64,000 nucleotides of DNA from Cystobasidium ongulense (taxonomy: Eukaryota > Basidiomycota > Cystobasidiomycetes > Cystobasidiales > Cystobasidiaceae). Both the position numbers and the translations under genes were made by a program. The stretch lies in the NCBI GenBank assembly GCA_022835595.1, contig BQUP01000012.1, positions 1-64,000 on the forward strand, in the 5' to 3' direction. The notes beneath the pieces were generated by a model. The model was given only the letters and a program-made list of their open reading frames with translations, did no database searches and was not told the DNA's origin. Of this stretch, positions 46,875 to 58,448 are shown piece after piece; the stretch's first letter is position 1, and every line of letters starts with the position of its first letter.

Positions 46875-49092
46875 TCACTGTCTACTGATTTCTCTCATAG
46901 GCATATCCCCAGTACTATCTTGGCGATGATCTACATCGGCATCCTGATCTTCCACCTCCACAGCTTCGTAAGCCGTCCCCTGGGCTGTACTCCTCTCTTT
47001 ATGTCGCTGGAACAAAGAAAGGACAGCGTCGACAGCACGATGCATCTTTGTAGCCATGGATTCGTTCCATGTCATAGCTTCGTAATCTGCCGTACCAACT
47101 ATCGTCCGCCGCTGTGGATGCACTTGGGTGAATAGATAAACGGGATATCCAGCTGCAATGTAGCCAAAGGCTGCGAGAGCAGCGAGTGGGGCCGATAGTA
47201 CCGGCATGAAGAGAAGAAAGAGTGCGACACAACAGAAAATTACGGGCGTGATGAGCCAGGTTTTGTACGGCCTGAAAAGTAGAGAAGAAAGATCAGCTTA
47301 AGGTGGAACACTTGGAAAGGGATTTCGCTGCTTACCTGTGCAGATTAGGCTCCCGTTGTCGGAGTATAATCAGACCGAGGACAGTCAAGAAGTAGAAAAG
47401 CCAAGCCGCTATACTAGCGAAGTTGATGAGAGATGCAAAGTCGCCAACTGCAATATAGCTGAGATACAACATTACATTGGCATCAGTTCCGAGAACTGCG
47501 CATTGCGGTAGACAACTCACAAGAAGGAGACAACAGCTTGAAGAGCAAGAGCTCGCGCGGGTGTTTTACGAGTGAGATGCAAGCGAGCGAACATTTCTGG
47601 TATATAGCCTTCTTTGGCTGACACCGAGACAAGACGAGCTGAAGTGAAGAGCGATCTAGAAAAGCAAAACCTCATCAGCGACGCTAGAAAGGGTTGTAAA
47701 TGACAATGACACGTACCCATTCAGAGCGCCAAAGCAGGAGACTGCAACAATCAAAGCAAACACAACACCTCCAACAGGGCCGAAGATTTCTTTTCCGAAG
47801 TCAAGTCCGACGGTATTGGAGTGTGCTACCAAGGTTTTCGGCAAGACGACGAAGTATGCTGTAAATAAGATTAAATATGGGTAAAATATGGCTTCATCAG
47901 GTTATAGACCTTCTTTAAACCTGAGAATTGCTTCATACCTGTGTTGGCCATCAGGTATAATAGAGTCGTGATTCCCATTGATATATGGATTGCTTTCGGC
48001 AAGTCTCGTTCGACTTCGTGCATTTCACCAGCTACGACGCACGCCTCTGCCCATCCTGAAAAGGCCCAGAGACCGCTATATAAAGCCAAAGCATACCTGC
48101 CTGGTGAATGAGAGGATCCTTCGAATATGTTGTCCGTGAGACTAGAGCTTTGTTTGCCCAGTCCAAGTGTGACTATACCCATAATGGCAACCGCGAAGAG
48201 AGCTGCCATCTTCGCAATTGTCAAGGCTATTTGGGAGCGCGTGCCGACTTTCAGGGAGACGGCATGCATCAAGGAGATAAGCGCGACTGCGAGCATAGCT
48301 ATAAGCTTGACCATAACGCGTGGGATAGCTTGAGCACTTTCTTCGCTGGAAATATCGAAAGCGGTATGGTAGATGATCCGACAAATGTATTCGCCAAAGA
48401 CAATGGCGATGATAGCGGCAGAGCTTGGATTGAGGATGCCTAACGTCATCCAGCAGTACAAGTATGAAGCCACTGGACCGTACGAATATAAAAGATAAGC
48501 TTGAGAGCCTCCATTGAGAGGTATTGCAGCGCCCTAGTGTGAGAATAACATCGTCAGTGTGAACCCGTACAACTGCAGGATTAGACATACCAATTCGGCA
48601 AAGGATGACGCGCCGGTCCACGCTAGCAAGCCTGAGCCGAGCCATACGAGCAGTGAAGCTCCAACGCTTCCACAGTGTGCCGTGACTATGCCCTAGCATT
48701 TGAGACGGAAAGCAACAGTCTCAGTACCTAACGGGCGCCACAGCACGCGTTTTAATTGTGCATACAGGTGCGCTGAATATTCCTCCACCGACTTGCGAGC
48801 CCACAGTGAGGGCTACAGCGCCAAGCAGACTCAGATGCTTGATCTCCCGCTGTGCTTCCACAGGATCCACTCTTTGGACAGATAGTGCGATAGGCATTGC
48901 CGCGAATTGAAGGCTGCTGAAAGACATTGCACGGGGATGCTGCGCGGGTCTCTTGGAGAACGACATCGACTCGGTAGCCTCTAGGTCGCCTAGGCTTGCT
49001 TCGCTAGACGTGCGCCCTCCATCGTTGCTATTGCTGCGACTACTCATCATGGCCTCTGATCCTGCTGGCGAACGCGCCTTGCCTTTGTCCAT
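46875..49092 (-). CDS. APC-superfamily amino-acid permease (LAT/MUP-like)
   Basis: Plasma- or endomembrane amino-acid transporter of the L-type/SLC7-like group. Seven exons (48766-49092, 48591-48692, 47939-48533, 47717-47858, 47521-47655, 47336-47458, 46875-47271) give 606 aa. The first span carries the substrate-binding G-S-Q-V-G-G-G-I-F-S-A-P-G, typical of the unwound TM1. Further landmarks are S-F-A-E-L-G-A-A-I-P, G-G-S-Q-A-Y, W-A-F-S-G-W-A-E-A, E-V-E-R-D-L-P-K-A-I-H and V-S-C-F-G-A-L-N-G-S-L-F-T-S-A-R. About 12 hydrophobic segments are present. N- and C-terminal tails are hydrophilic, the N-tail with Lys and Ser suited to ubiquitin-dependent turnover. Yeast Mup1/Mup3 methionine permeases are the nearest well-known relatives; the substrate is not proven by sequence. 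The start is the ATG with K-G-K-A-R; an upstream in-frame ATG at 49131 is possible. Confidence 0.88.
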
Positions 49093-49272
49093 CTTGGCCA
49101 ACACCACAAACCCGGCCTCGCAGCTTCTCAAGACCGTCGAGACCGTTCTCTGACAGCGCTCTGTAGCGTTCTTGCTGGCCTTGCTGCTGCTGCTGTCACC
49201 GTTTGCTCATCTTCAAGATATCTTGCAAATCTATAGAGGTGATCGAACAGAGGCAAGCAGGATATAAGCAGG
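49093..49272. promoter_or_regulatory. divergent promoter, amino-acid permease / IPI1
   Basis: 180 bp between divergent start codons (or 141 bp if the permease starts at 49131). No box motif recognised. Confidence 0.4.
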
Positions 49273-51882
49273 ATGACGGCGTCAAAGAAGAAGAAAGAGA
49301 AGGCCAAGGACTTTGCCGTGAGAATGGCTATGTCTATATGCTGCGGGTTCTTTGACTGAGCCTGGATTGCGTTTGTTCTCACTTGCTATTTCTAGAAAGC
49401 AAACTTCAAGCTCGGCAAAGGCAAATTGAAGTCTGCAAATGCCACCGACACTTCATTCTCGAGTAGAAGTAGGCGCAAAGCGACTTTGGCTATCAAGCTG
49501 CCTAATCTGCTAACATACTTCCCTCAGGTATCGCTCTCACGCAGCAATCTATCACTCGAGACAATGCTGGCGTACCTACTACAAAACGAAATCTCACTTT
49601 GGAAGATCTACAAACGCACCTCAAGCATTACAGCGCTGGCACAAGGAAAGGTGAGTTACGCCGGCAAGTATCTAAGCAGCAAATGAGCCTCAGGGCTGAG
49701 TCTCTTTTCGGCTCTTCGCTCCTCAGATGCTCTTTCTGGACTTCGTGAGCTACTGACAGCTCACCCTTGGCTTGCGGAAAGCTCTGTGGGCAGCCTCGTA
49801 CCTCTACTGGCCCGCATGATTGGCGATGAGGAGCAGTCGGTCAGGAAGGCTCTTCTAGTCTTTCTAGCATGGTATTTGCCCGGCCTGCCTGCTGTAAGGG
49901 GTCATCACCGCGTGTTTCCTCAGTTGCAACAAATGGGCTGAACACTTCACTACAGATTGTTCTTCAACCACATCATTCCGTTCTCCTCTTCTTCTCTACT
50001 TCTGCAATGTCTCACATCTTTCCCGAAATTCGCATGGATGCAGTCCGCGCACTCAACATCATGCTAGATACTTTTCCAGAAAGCATTGCTTTGTCGTGGT
50101 CGGGCGAGACAAATGCATTAAGACAGGCGAACAATGAAGATGATCTTCCTACCAAAGTCTTGGAATGTTACCTATCCCTTCTCCATATACGCAGCGGCAT
50201 CACGACGAATGGCCTTCGAACGGACATGTCCCCCACTGTACGTCCCTTTCAACTAGGACGTCTTTTCAGTGGTTATCACTAAACAGCTTTCTTCTGCGCA
50301 GGCGAAAGCTTTAGTACTTGCTTCGCTTGCCAGTTTTCTTCGTCTTTCTACAGCACCCGAAGGGCCTACAGCGGCATCCACTCAACAAGATCGTGCATTA
50401 CCAGACATACCTGCCTGGTTCATGGCTCCGGTCTTCCCTACGCAACGAGCCTATCAGTCATTTGTCGAGCAAATTGCATCCACTTCTGGGGCCAGATTTA
50501 GCAGCATAGATACTTCAAATGACCAGAGCTGCCTGATCGCATCAAACAGCCTTCTGCAGCAAGAGAGACACTTAGCCCTCTCTTATATTTCCGATATTTT
50601 TGCCGATATCACCTCTATTGGAATAGACAGCAGCAACCCTCAAGATCTACCTTCAACCCCTGAACAACTCTTAAAGACTCTACTTCCCATTTTAATATCC
50701 GCCTTTCTAGATTCTGGCCCGACGGCTTTCTCGCCTGAAGCGTCTGCCGCACCCTCAACTTCGACAGCTCTCGAGGCAGCTACGAATACAATCATTGCAG
50801 TAGCAGAGATTGCACGAGATCTTTGGCGCTCCGTACTACTTCGCAATATGCACGTGATGGGCAGCAGCCAGCATGCTGAGATTATATCAGGCTTGGAAAA
50901 GCTGGTTGCGCATATGGCAATTTACTTCCCTTTCGGCAACGACGAACTACTGAAGCGGTCAAGTGCCGATTCATCGAAACTTCAAAGCCTGAATATTACG
51001 TTTTGCGAACTTGTCGCTCTGGTTGGACTGGGATCGCAACATCAGAATAACCAGCAGCAAGCGGGTGGGAAAGTACGCAAATCAAGAAGCAAGGTCGATT
51101 CTGCAAAAGCTTCAATGTCAAATTATGTTGAAAGCCTGCTGTCTAGCGCCAAATCGTCTTCCATCCTCTCTTCTTCTACAACAGTCACTCCACACATGTA
51201 TTCGCAACTGCTTCCTACCATTTGGTCGCTACTTGGAGCGTCTGAGAATAGTAAGGAGGAGAATAACATCTTGGAGACGCTTGTACATCATTTCTTGGCC
51301 CTTGCACCAACATCGGGGGTCAGGAAGTTGGCTTTCAAGTTCATAATGCGCTTGTTGATGGTGAGTATTTCGCCACAATATCGACAGGCGAGCCTGCATC
51401 TGACGTCTCATCTACAGCTGCCAGATCTTTGCTCAGCGGTCAAGCTACTCCCTTGCGGGCAAAGGATACAGCGCCTGAAATCAAACCAACTATACAACGA
51501 GTTCCTACTTGCGCTTCCACGGTATCTATGGGAGCTCAGCACGAAAGACGAGGACTTCTCGAGGTACATTCTACTATATATACAGCATGCTCTCGTAGTT
51601 GGCACAATCTCGACACCTACAATGGAAAAGGTAGCCGCTTATCTGGCGCCATACTTCATGACACAGCACCCGAAGAAAGGTTCTATACCCGGTCCATGGA
51701 CGAAATTGGAGGAGGAGAGATCTGCTATCAAAGCGCTGGAAACTGCCTGGTGGTTGAGAGTAGGAGACATGTCAGCTGACTCCAGTGATGCCTTCTCGCT
51801 GGCTGTGGAGTCGGCCCTCAAAGCACGAGCATCAGATCAGTTGAGCTTGCATTGGTCTACGCTGGCCTCCAGTGGACTATGA
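49273..51882 (+). CDS. IPI1: Ipi1/TEX10 pre-60S ribosome processing factor
   Basis: Subunit of the Rix1 complex (Rix1-Ipi1-Ipi3) needed for ITS2 processing and 60S export in the nucleus. Seven exons (49273-49317, 49396-49468, 49528-49650, 49694-49893, 49956-50237, 50302-51360, 51418-51882) give 748 aa. Conserved N-terminus: K-K-K-K-E-K-A-K-D-F, F-K-L-G-K-G-K-L, N-A-T-D-T-S-F-S-S-R-S-I-A-L-T-Q-Q-S-I, L-Q-T-H-L-K-H-Y, then V-R-K-A-L-L-V-F-L-A-W and M-S-H-I-F-P-E-I-R-M-D-A-V-R. The remainder is HEAT-like helical sequence. Longer than yeast Ipi1 (334 aa) and closer to TEX10-type lengths. The intron at 51361-51417 is 57 nt with no stop, so its retention would add 19 residues without breaking the frame. 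Confidence 0.88.
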
Positions 51883-52271
51883 TTGGAACTGTAAACGCGT
51901 AATCCTATGTACATCCGAGGCTAGCAGCAATGATGTTGTTTCGTGTTAGGCGTATGCAGAATGTTCAGGCACACCGACAACACCTTTTTTCTCAGTCTGA
52001 GTACATTGCTTAGGTCGGACTTGGTTCATAGCTCGACTACTGATTCATTCTGACAATAGGCATACGTATATGCAACAGCAGATAGTGAGCTTTGTCGTGG
52101 CGTCGAGCGTCTGACGTGCGGGGCAGTTGTTGAACGTCTGTGAAACGGACGAGTTACTTTATGGGAGATCTTTATAAGTCTATGCCTCTCTGCTCTATTG
52201 CTTCTCTTCCTTGCATACCCTTCTAGCATCTGAATCCAAGTATCGGCCCGATCAGCGTTATCTTGCTCGCC
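51883..52271. other. intergenic region between IPI1 and C2H2-RING gene
   Basis: 389 bp between two plus-strand genes; holds the 3' flank of IPI1 and the probable promoter of the next gene. No feature recognised. Confidence 0.45.
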
Positions 52272-54391
52272 ATGAAGCGAGGACACAAGGCTCGTCTTCA
52301 GCGCAACCAGAAGCGAAGCAGCCGAGCTGCGAAGAACATCGATCTCTATGTCGTGAACATGTCCGCTGATATGCCAAATCTGCGTGATGTGAGAAGTAGC
52401 AATACGTCAAGGGTCAAGAGCAGCGCCGTTGCTGGCTCGTCGTCCTCACCATGCTGCCTGCCATGCAAGAAGACATTCTTCAGCGAGGCTGGCCTGCAGC
52501 ACGTATGTTAGACGCAAGTATACAGGTAGGTTGGTGTATATCTGACGCACTGCTTCCCTCCTCGTATTCTGCAGCACCTATTCGACTCGCCCAGACATCC
52601 GGAGCATGTACGCGAAGTCCACAACGCCTGTATGCAGCAATGGACTGTTAACTGTGCTTGACAGAGGCTAAACACCAATCTTCCTATTTGACAACACAGT
52701 ACCTTCGCAGCCTCACGGCAATGGACGATGGCAACCTCCTCATGTGTCGACGCCACACTACCAAAACATGGTACACACCTCACGCGGCAATAGCATCCTT
52801 CCTGAAGGACGGACTGCTTCGGCGGCAGTCGCCAGACACAACAACGCGATGCTACAGACCCCTCATAAAGCTCAGTCTCAGGCAAACAAACGCAAAGGCT
52901 GGAAGCGACATACTCCAATGACTCTGTTATCCGACCTGGGTCACTCATCACCTGAGGCCTCTGACGAGCAGTCAGAAGCGGATAGCTCTACCGAAGACCT
53001 CTTAATTGCTACTACTGCTCCTGCCCTACCAGAAGCTTCAGTCTACATCAAAGATTCCCACCCAGGTATCGACGACTCGGAAGATGAGTCCGCCTATTTT
53101 ACATCGGAAGAAACGAGTGTACCTCCGTCAGAGCTGGGAAAAGAATGCGAAAACATGTCTCCGGATAGCATAGGAAGGCTTATTTTGTCAGAGAGCACGA
53201 GGCATATGCCACAACCTCGCGTAACATCTAGCAATCCGTCATCTTCACGTGACATTCCCTCCCTTTTAGAACCTGTACCATCTCGAAGCTCTTCAAGAGC
53301 ATCAAGCTCTCGACGTTCAAGGGTCTCACTTCCATGGGAGGAGATGCTAAACTCTGGTATCCCACGCGATATCTACGAAACGTCAGACAACGGTGGAATA
53401 CGCTGCTTGACATGTGCCAAGTGGTTAACCAATTTCCGCGACTTCAAAAGACATTATGAGATGTCTCAGACGCACTTAGAACATCGCTCGCGTTCCAACT
53501 CGCGTCACCTGAGGGACAACAACGATGACCAAGATGGTCCACCACCTTTAGTCCGCGTGGCCTCGCCCGAAAGTTCAGCCACTAGACACAACATACAAGC
53601 TGGCTTCGACAGCAGATCTACTGCATCTCGTCGTTCAAACCGTTCTGCTCCTCGTCAGCACCCAAATTACCCTTGCAAGCCATGCAAGCAGGTCTATACC
53701 AATGTTACCGCTTTGCAAAGGCATAAGTCTGCTTCTGTCCGCGAACATCCCTACTATTGTCGAACCTGCTCTGTAGAGCATGAGAATTTTGAAGCCCTTC
53801 AGAACGTGGGTTACTCTTCTGATCGTATAGTTTTCAATCATAGCTTCTTACTCACCATGTCCTTCTCTTCTAGCACTATCAACACTCTAATCATTGTCGC
53901 GCAGGCAATTTTTCAATGGGTTCTGAAAGCGCTTTGTTTAATTATCAAGATTATCAAGCTGCCCAATTAGCCTCGAATTATCACAATGAGCGTATGGAGG
54001 TTCCTCCTCCCCTGACGCGGAAAGCGGCAAAACAAGCTATTCCGATGGACGATGATGCAGATTTGGAGAACATACCAATGTGCCCGATTTGTATTACTCC
54101 TTTGACGGACGTTGTGGACGTTACTGCCACTTTCTGCGGGTGAGCTGATACCATCTCCTAATATTACTGTATGTTCGCTGAGTTGCTGATTCATTGGTTT
54201 CCTGAAACAGACATGTCTTTTGCGCCCCTTGTATTCTGGAGCATTTGCGAACACGCAATAATTGCCCACGATGCCGCAAGCTTATTTCGTCCATGATGCT
54301 CAGTAAGGCCTCTTCACATTTCATCCTTGGCTCTCTCAAAACCATATGCTGAAAAAAGCTTTGTATGCCTGCAGTTCCATTGTTCTTTTAG
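52272..54391 (+). CDS. C2H2 zinc-finger and RING-finger protein
   Basis: Probably a RING E3 ubiquitin ligase or RNA/DNA-binding regulator. Six exons (52272-52502, 52575-52629, 52700-53809, 53905-54139, 54211-54302, 54375-54391) give 579 aa. N-terminal finger: C-C-L-P-C-K-K-T-F plus H-H...H split by an intron. Middle: C-L-T-C-A-K-W-L-T-N-F-R-D-F-K-R-H-Y and C-K-P-C-K-Q-V-Y-T-N-V-T-A-L-Q-R-H fingers, followed by C-R-T-C. C-terminus: a C3HC4 RING, C-P-I-C ... C-G-H-V-F-C-A-P-C ... C-P-R-C-R-K, beginning at about residue 507. The Ser/Asp-rich linker has many phosphorylatable sites. Two joins are weaker: the donor at 53810 (GTTACT) and the last intron; if the last intron is retained the protein ends about 15 residues later. 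No named homologue recognised. Confidence 0.65.
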
Positions 54392-54569
54392 GCTTTGCGC
54401 CCTTTTTGGTTTTCGTTAAACAGTCATCCATTCTTTAGTGCTCACGCTCATCCGTCGCAAGAAACTTCAATCGTGTCATAATACTTATTTCTACGTATCA
54501 CTTCTGTAGCTTATGACTAGTCATAAACAATGTTCTTCTTTTCGTCTGCCGACGTTTCATCTAAACATT

Positions 54570-56585
54570 TCATCTATGTTTCTGTTGATGTTTAATTTCC
54601 TTTTCTACCGCACCAGGAGCATCTGGAATGAAACTAACACCTTTTTCATGATGCCTTTTCGCTTGGGATCTTAATTTCGTGACTGCTTCTTCTGTAACAC
54701 CTGCTTCCTGTGCTCTTGCTTGCAATGCTCCCTTGCATTTGCCTTGTAATCCAAATCTAAATGCTAGTAACGGTATGAAAGTCATGATTAAACCATAATA
54801 ATGTAGTACTTTCCATACTTCCATAGACGGACGTAGATCGAGAACTATGAACGGTATTATAGCAAAATTGAGAGTCGCATGTACTCCAATTACACAGAGG
54901 AAATCGTAGATCTTCTTGATTGTGGTATGTTCCGCTGTTGTTTTGCGGGATCCCTCTAGCAGCGGATAGTCAGGCGGAAGCACAAAAGGCCGGACATTCT
55001 TTCGTAATATGCGCCCGAGACCCTGTAGGAAACCAGCAAGTATGAAGGCTGTGCAAGCAAGATCAGCATTTAAACAAATGTAATGAAGGTGGGTCAATTT
55101 GACGTACTGATATAATATGTTGGATTGATACCATGCCAGAATGCGCTAGTTGTGAAAGTAGCCATCGTACTCTTGAATCCAGGCTTCTTTCCTTTCTTAG
55201 CTAGGCGTTTATACACGCATTCCCTAAGCCAATAGTTGGTGCCGCAATTCCAAGCATCCAGCAATGTCTTGTACGACTGGGCAAATCTGGTAAGGATGGT
55301 ACGGTCAGGCCCCAATATTCTCGCTGAGGTTGTGAGAGAAATCTACTTACTCAATCTGGCGTATCTGAACATTCCGACCACGATTATACTTTTGCACTTC
55401 AGGATCCCATCCTAGTCCAGATACGATGACGGCTGCCTCGCTACAACCTTCGATTTCAGCATTTTGCTATACAAGCAATTCCGGAGAAGACTGCTATGGC
55501 TCACCAAAAGCACCAAACGGCATAATACTTCGTTCTGCACAAGAAGCCTGCAATCTGCACAAATAGGAGACTAGCAGAGTCTCTTGTCAGCTTTGGCTCG
55601 CAGATCGGTGAAAGCAACGTTATAAAGCAAGCAGTCTTACTTGTGAAGGAAACTCTGACGCGCGAAGGTGGGTTCCAAGAGTCGGGCATAGCTGAATTGG
55701 TTTCCGTATAGAGCATAGACTGCCAGGTAGAATGAAGCTATGGCAACACGCTTTCCAGCTTTGCGCCATCGTCCGCGTGGCAGGTTATGGGGACCTTCTT
55801 TTTCAGCCGAAGCAAAGAGAGATCTATCGGTGTAGGCTGCGTAGGCTTGATAGGAAAAGTTGGGCCCGGCCAGGACCGAGGGAAAGAAGAAGCTATATTT
55901 AATCGTCAGCTTGAACACTCTGAAGATGAGGAGATCCGCAACTCACCAGTAGCCTAAGAATGGTAGAAGGCCAGGAATCTCTTCCAACCGGTCACGGGCT
56001 TGTATTCTATCCAGCTCGACCAGCGGTCTACCTCCGTCATATGCGTTCCATGCGAAGAGAGTGAGCTTCATGACTAGGACCATTTGAGATCCACTGATTT
56101 CGATAATATCCAAGGGTATATTCATGGCCCATCTCGCTAAATGACTGATCGTCAGAACAGCCATATTTCCGACAAAGATAGCCCAGAACCAAGCTTTTGA
56201 CTTGTTGGTAGCGCGACAGTATTTTACAGCTAGCCATGTTCCGATGCTCTGGCCAACGAGCTGCTGAAATCCAGAGTTGAGATGCAGGATCTGAGTATGG
56301 AAGATGTACGAGAGGACGATCGAATAGAGGTGGGTCAGGTTCGAGCTTGCCGGAAGCTGCGGCAGGACGGCAGCGAGAGGTATTGATGCCAGCAGCATGC
56401 TGATGACCTGGAGCATTACTCTAATCAGCTCAGATGGCCAGATGCTGCTTTTCATCGAGACCGAGTGGACCCATTGCATTGCATCATATCCTGTGGACAC
56501 GTTTCGCACGACGCACCTTGAGCTGGTCTGGCGCGGTGCCAATCTGGCTGCTGAGGCCATCATAGACCTGGTCGAGCCGAGTCAT
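54570..56585 (-). CDS. ALE1: MBOAT lysophospholipid acyltransferase (ALE1-like)
   Basis: Integral ER acyltransferase that reacylates lysophospholipids with acyl-CoA (Lands cycle). Seven exons (56517-56585, 55947-56407, 55641-55892, 55505-55570, 55351-55440, 55108-55286, 54570-55048) give 531 aa. Family landmarks: V-L-A-G-P-N-F-S-Y, L-L-F-V-Q-I-A-G-F-L-C-R-T-K-Y-Y, W-N-C-G-T-N-Y-W-L-R-E-C-V-Y (catalytic Asn) and T-S-A-F-W-H-G-I-N-P-T-Y-Y (catalytic His). About eight to ten membrane segments. The C-terminal tail is basic and ends H-Q-Q-K-H-R, so a lysine-type ER-retention signal is plausible but not canonical. Several acceptors were chosen because the nearest AG would break the MBOAT motifs. 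Confidence 0.93.
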
Positions 56586-56755
56586 GGCTGGCTAGTCACT
56601 GGCTTAGCATGCACGATGGACTGTCCGAAAGCGAGTGTATCGTGTAGATGTGGTGCAGGAAGAAAGAGAGACCTCGTAAAAGCCAATCGAACAAGTCGTC
56701 TGCGAGTTGGACGGACGACAACCAGCAACAGCATGCATCTGCAGCATACGATGAC
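56586..56755. promoter_or_regulatory. short divergent promoter, ALE1-like / REEP-like
   Basis: 170 bp between divergent start codons, both genes for ER membrane proteins. No box motif recognised. Confidence 0.4.
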
Positions 56756-58354
56756 ATGATACTGCCTCTCGAACTGCTATGGTATGGCGTGTCCGCCTGC
56801 AGTCTTGTCTTGTCGCTTCCCTCCCTGACTGACCTGACGTTTCTGCCCGCCTTCTCAATAGTCAAGCAGTTCTCACTTACGAGACCTTCAAAGCCCTGAA
56901 AGCAGCGCCTCCGCCTCGAAAGCGTCGCAATGCCAACAATTCAGCTGAGGGTAATGGAGAAGCTGCACCTAGGCAGACTGCCTACGCCGCAAACAAGCGA
57001 AAAAGAGCGATGAAAGTCATGCTTCGTGCGTGGCTCATATATGTGCGGAAAACAAATGGGGTGATCCTGACAATAGACGCGACTGAGACGTACTGATACG
57101 TTGATACTCTGACAGGCGACTTCTATACCGCTAGAGAAGGCTCTAGACTATTCAATAGGATGGTTTCTGCCCTTCTACTCGAGCTTTCGGACATTGGCAG
57201 TTGTCGCATTCATCACCTACCATAAAACGGTATGTCCAGGTCTTGCATCATACAGGATCCGCTGAATCAACGTCTTCTAGGCTGGAGATATTGGCTACTC
57301 GCACTTCCTCGTTCCATTCCTTAAACCTCGCGAAGCCTCGCTAGACTGGATCTTCGCCTGGATTAACGAAGTACTCGATGTAACCTGCTACATCGCTACG
57401 CTCATCACAAAACAGATACTTCTCCTGGCATCAATAGCTCTGTCTCCGTTCCGAAGAGCTTATACGCAAACGAAGAACCTCTATGCTTCAGCTAGAGCTA
57501 GAATTACGAGTACGAACGAGGAAGAAGCAGGTATACACACTGAAGATACGTCTTTCTTACGTGCTCCGAATGCGAATGGATCAGCAAAGACACCTCGACG
57601 GACAAAACGCTCCAACAAGCCAAGGTACTCGCAAATAGCTACACCATACGTACCTGGACATCTGGTAGCCGACGAAAGTGTCTATCCCCCTGTGCAGCCT
57701 CGCTTTCATCCCGCCGAAAGGTCAGCAGATGACCTTCCTGCTTTTCAAGAAGCTATGGATCGAGCTCAGGCGGCTTTCTATGAGGTTGGTAGTCCTCCAC
57801 CTGTGCCTCCTGAATATGCTACGAAAAGAGCTAGGACTTTACATGCGGATGACCCATTCCTGCCTGTGCCTCCACATGCCCGAAAGACTCGCTCGAAGCG
57901 CACAGAAGCTACTCGAGACAACGATAAAACGCATTCAGTGCAACAATTCACTGGACTTGGACCGTTGAGCGACGAGTCCACCATGGCGCCCCTCGAAAAC
58001 CCTGCGGTTCCTCCATCCTCGCAGGCTCTCGGAAAGCGCAGGCAGGTCACAGAAGAGTCGGAAGTACAACATCATGTAGACGCTTCAAGTCCAGACAAGA
58101 TTGCCAAAGTAGGATCTTTTGACCAGAGTCGCGACTTGAAAACAAGAGCGAACGGGCAAGTGGCAAATGGAAGGAATGGCAGTCGGTCGAGAGCAGCTCG
58201 TCCACGAACGCAGGCACCTTCCAGATTGCCTACCCGACAAGCTACGAGGACCAAAGAGACGATTCTACAAAATAGTGGTATATCGATCGAAGCTCAGAAG
58301 GCTAGAGAAGCTGCAATATGGTCTAGGAAACAGACGGAAAGGTCTATTCGATAG
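56756..58354 (+). CDS. TB2/DP1/HVA22 family (REEP/Yop1-like) ER-shaping protein
   Basis: Family members bend ER tubules through wedge-like membrane hairpins. Four exons (56756-56781, 56862-57042, 57116-57229, 57281-58354) give 464 aa. The family core is W-L-I-Y-A-T-S-I-P-L-E-K-A-L-D-Y-S, W-F-L-P-F-Y-S-S-F-R-T-L, then F-I-T-Y-H-K-T-A-G-D-I-G-Y-S and F-L-V-P-F-L-K-P. A roughly 40-residue basic segment (P-P-P-R-K-R-R, K-R-K-R-A) interrupts the usual first hairpin. After residue about 190 the protein is a long hydrophilic Arg/Ser/Pro-rich tail, similar to animal REEP1-4, which bind microtubules. So a REEP1-4-like rather than Yop1-like role is suggested by length, as inference. The first exon codes for only nine residues. 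Confidence 0.8.
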
Positions 58355-58448
58355 CAGTCGAGTGATGAAAACACAAAGGTGATCATAGTGTACAGTTAAG
58401 AATTCCACCTTCCCTCGCAGCCGGACCTTTCTCCCGATGCTACTCGGT

